Shown here: positions 63,501 to 64,000 of the stretch, one piece after another | Numbering within the stretch: the stretch's first letter is position 1 | Layout: each line of letters opens with the position of its first letter | Origin: Sporisorium sorghi | Lineage: Eukaryota > Basidiomycota > Ustilaginomycetes > Ustilaginales > Ustilaginaceae | Direction: 5' to 3' | NCBI GenBank assembly: GCA_023212695.1 | Contig: JALCCG010000052.1 | Coordinates: 1-64,000 of the forward strand | Length of the DNA stretch: 64,000 nt | Program-made: the position numbers and the translations under genes | Notes under the pieces: model-generated | The model's database searches: none | What the model was told of the DNA's origin: nothing | What the model saw: the letters and a program-made list of their open reading frames with translations, nothing else

Positions 63501-63916
63501 GTGTGCCGCGCTCGAGCATGGACGTCTCCGAGACGGACGAGGTCAAAGAAGTTCGCGAGGACGCCGAAGGGCTACGCTCCAAGCTGGCCGCCAAAGCGCG
63601 GCAGGAGGAGAAGCGCAAGGAGGAGCGAGAGCGTATCGCGGACGAAGAGAGGAAGAAGGGACTGAGCGCCAAACGCAAGGCAAGGGCCGAGGCACGACTG
63701 CGGGCGCTCAACCCGCTGCACCGCATCGACTACTACATGCCGGTGGAAGGATACAGTCTGCTGAGCACGATCAACCAGTACGCCGAGCTCATGACGGCTC
63801 ACATGAGCTACTGGACCAAAGTCGACTTTGCCGACTTTCTCATCACTCAGCTCATGGCGGACAACGACCGACTCGAGAGGAGCTTGGATTACCGCGATGT
63901 TGAAGGGTGGGAGTGA
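60578..63916 (+). CDS. DDHD-domain phospholipase (PA-PLA1 type)
   Basis: Single exon, 1112 aa, starting MGKEQREELANSTGDEE. The N-terminal region has the family block HTRWLRTSDSGKAWESFS near residue 108 and, near 190-300, RLYDADFSKLSISTVFWKGP and RASWFFESSKLSPCSSAL. A long acidic/Ser-rich middle follows. The catalytic part starts with LLLAIHGIGQRLS near 590. The nucleophile is in VHIVAHSLGTVISSDLL near 757 (a GxSxG variant, H-S-L-G). The DDHD part has FFAVGAPVALFFVLHRAQ, ITNFYNIWNQYDPVATR and, after a Lys/Glu-rich coiled coil insert, LHRIDYYMPVEGYSLLS and INQYAELMTAHMSYW. Yeast Ddl1 of this family is a mitochondrial phospholipase A1. No clear presequence is seen here. The gene is complete within the window. 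Confidence 0.92.
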   Translation: MGKEQREELANSTGDEEQPQTSGPSEQTSKQRRAEFIRQASVPFVRRNRSSYRSKSTSSDHQHSSQPSTEGDQAGQSIDDIHEAEEKEAADGEADDDDDDDEGPILHTRWLRTSDSGKAWESFSVKDSRRLESAWKTWTKQNGGNIELPTLPETDGKVQAGEVKGSIDEWQAPDPDADDMSHKVAVGVDRLYDADFSKLSISTVFWKGPELRITRASWFFESSKLSPCSSALAAELESHFQTLRPWLPSYADELKSSVSLGAEAEAKLKCSLKTLKNSYVIFQGPRLARLYQEGFSNRLSKQFFTAWSGEHSGGQLLIRGFQTQAQLTGVKQGSSASKSAARRARSKRSSFSSEKQAPSPRAPGEGTPQLKSRLAEALQDDDQDDDDGPVVVDDAETTDVKISDEPLDKTDQVPGENEEKVPGLRTSASQPSLNVDKTHIEASPSKFGAKAALRNLSVAAGAKMSTSAPANELLRSVASRFGVWDGSTATSSSSSADKTPDTDPQKEAGTLTPSQQDHISESFKEAQTKVQQELPALGSRNQSPADKLRAKRADEAEDEGTDVNWDDPDAFDDEQERVEAQAESERPPELLLAIHGIGQRLSAEWKSFDFTLAINTFRALLQTRVETSKTPSEIGGNGLSGLAAKRRIQILPIHWQTGFHQMEDDEQWADHDSDAEDPDSMMYDNGVELEMEHIFGDDGIPIVRTLVKDVLMDIPMYLSQHKAHVIRSAMLQANRQYRLFVRRNPEFEAKKGRVHIVAHSLGTVISSDLLSQQPNRVPLVKDLGREEVQKAASRRLLFNTHSFFAVGAPVALFFVLHRAQLIARSGLVRSSRFVRDEPGITLDREGKYGCLAITNFYNIWNQYDPVATRASPCVDVQYAKLLKPVPLNKAIRSILRADPEAENLDIAEDGGSQSFGSGNAAESDAGTAKRKAAAAKRNKGFFGSWSRKAGEASRAARTKAKTAGEGDGEQTGDESVPRSSMDVSETDEVKEVREDAEGLRSKLAAKARQEEKRKEERERIADEERKKGLSAKRKARAEARLRALNPLHRIDYYMPVEGYSLLSTINQYAELMTAHMSYWTKVDFADFLITQLMADNDRLERSLDYRDVEGWE

Positions 63917-64000
63917 AGTTTTTGTCGGGGAAGGCCGCTGCATGCTGGCCACATCTCTCTTAGTCTATGATACCCACAGAGAATGCCACTGTCTCACGAT
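63917..64000. other. 3' flank of the DDHD gene
   Basis: The last 84 bases follow the TGA of the phospholipase gene. Nothing but presumptive 3' UTR is seen. Confidence 0.4.

Overview
The window looks like nuclear DNA of a basidiomycete of the smut-fungus type (Ustilaginaceae-like; inference). Genes are long, mostly single-exon and GC-rich. The few introns are short and GT-AG. The gene set is fungal: Pkc1 with HR1, C2 and C1 domains, Hos3, an ERT1-type Zn2Cys6/PAS regulator, a membrane SREBP, Opi3, Rio1 and Bms1. I recognise no single species.

Layout. 1-80 is a poly-G tract. 1.1-3.3 kb: a PQ-loop membrane protein (+) and a mitochondrial hydrolase-like protein (-). 3.4 kb: an intron-containing tRNA-Phe. 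3.8-7.9 kb: a Hos3-type histone deacetylase (+) with a frame-disturbed tail that runs through a 73-nt poly-G tract. 8.1-10.4 kb: RIO1 (-), divergent from an F-BAR/RhoGAP gene (+, 11.0-14.2 kb). 14.9-18.8 kb: PKC1 (-) with a 6-nt first coding exon.

19.6-28.5 kb is an accessory island unlike its surroundings. It holds a truncated Ty1/copia element with its 5' LTR, a half-tRNA-type primer site and gag-pol. A 69-bp TG...CA insertion with a 5-bp target duplication lies inside the reverse transcriptase. Next comes an array of six near-identical palindromes, then a decayed P-loop protein gene on the minus strand with an unknown partner ORF. Both long reading frames are broken almost only by TGA codons: five in gag-pol and seven in the P-loop gene. 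This is the pattern expected from C-to-T change at CpG in CGA codons.

From 29 kb housekeeping genes resume: OPI3 (-), an unknown spliced gene (+), the ERT1-type regulator (-), BMS1 (-), a second near-identical tRNA-Phe in the opposite orientation, SRE1/SREBP (+), a Psr/SCP-type phosphatase (-), a Tcp11/Sok1 family gene (-), a 5.5-kb gene-free stretch rich in short tandem repeats, a JmjC/cupin gene (-) and a DDHD phospholipase (+).

The genes do not form one pathway. Membrane-lipid functions recur (SREBP, Opi3, DDHD phospholipase), as do ribosome biogenesis (Bms1, Rio1) and cell-wall/Rho signalling (Pkc1, F-BAR/RhoGAP). This may be chance linkage.
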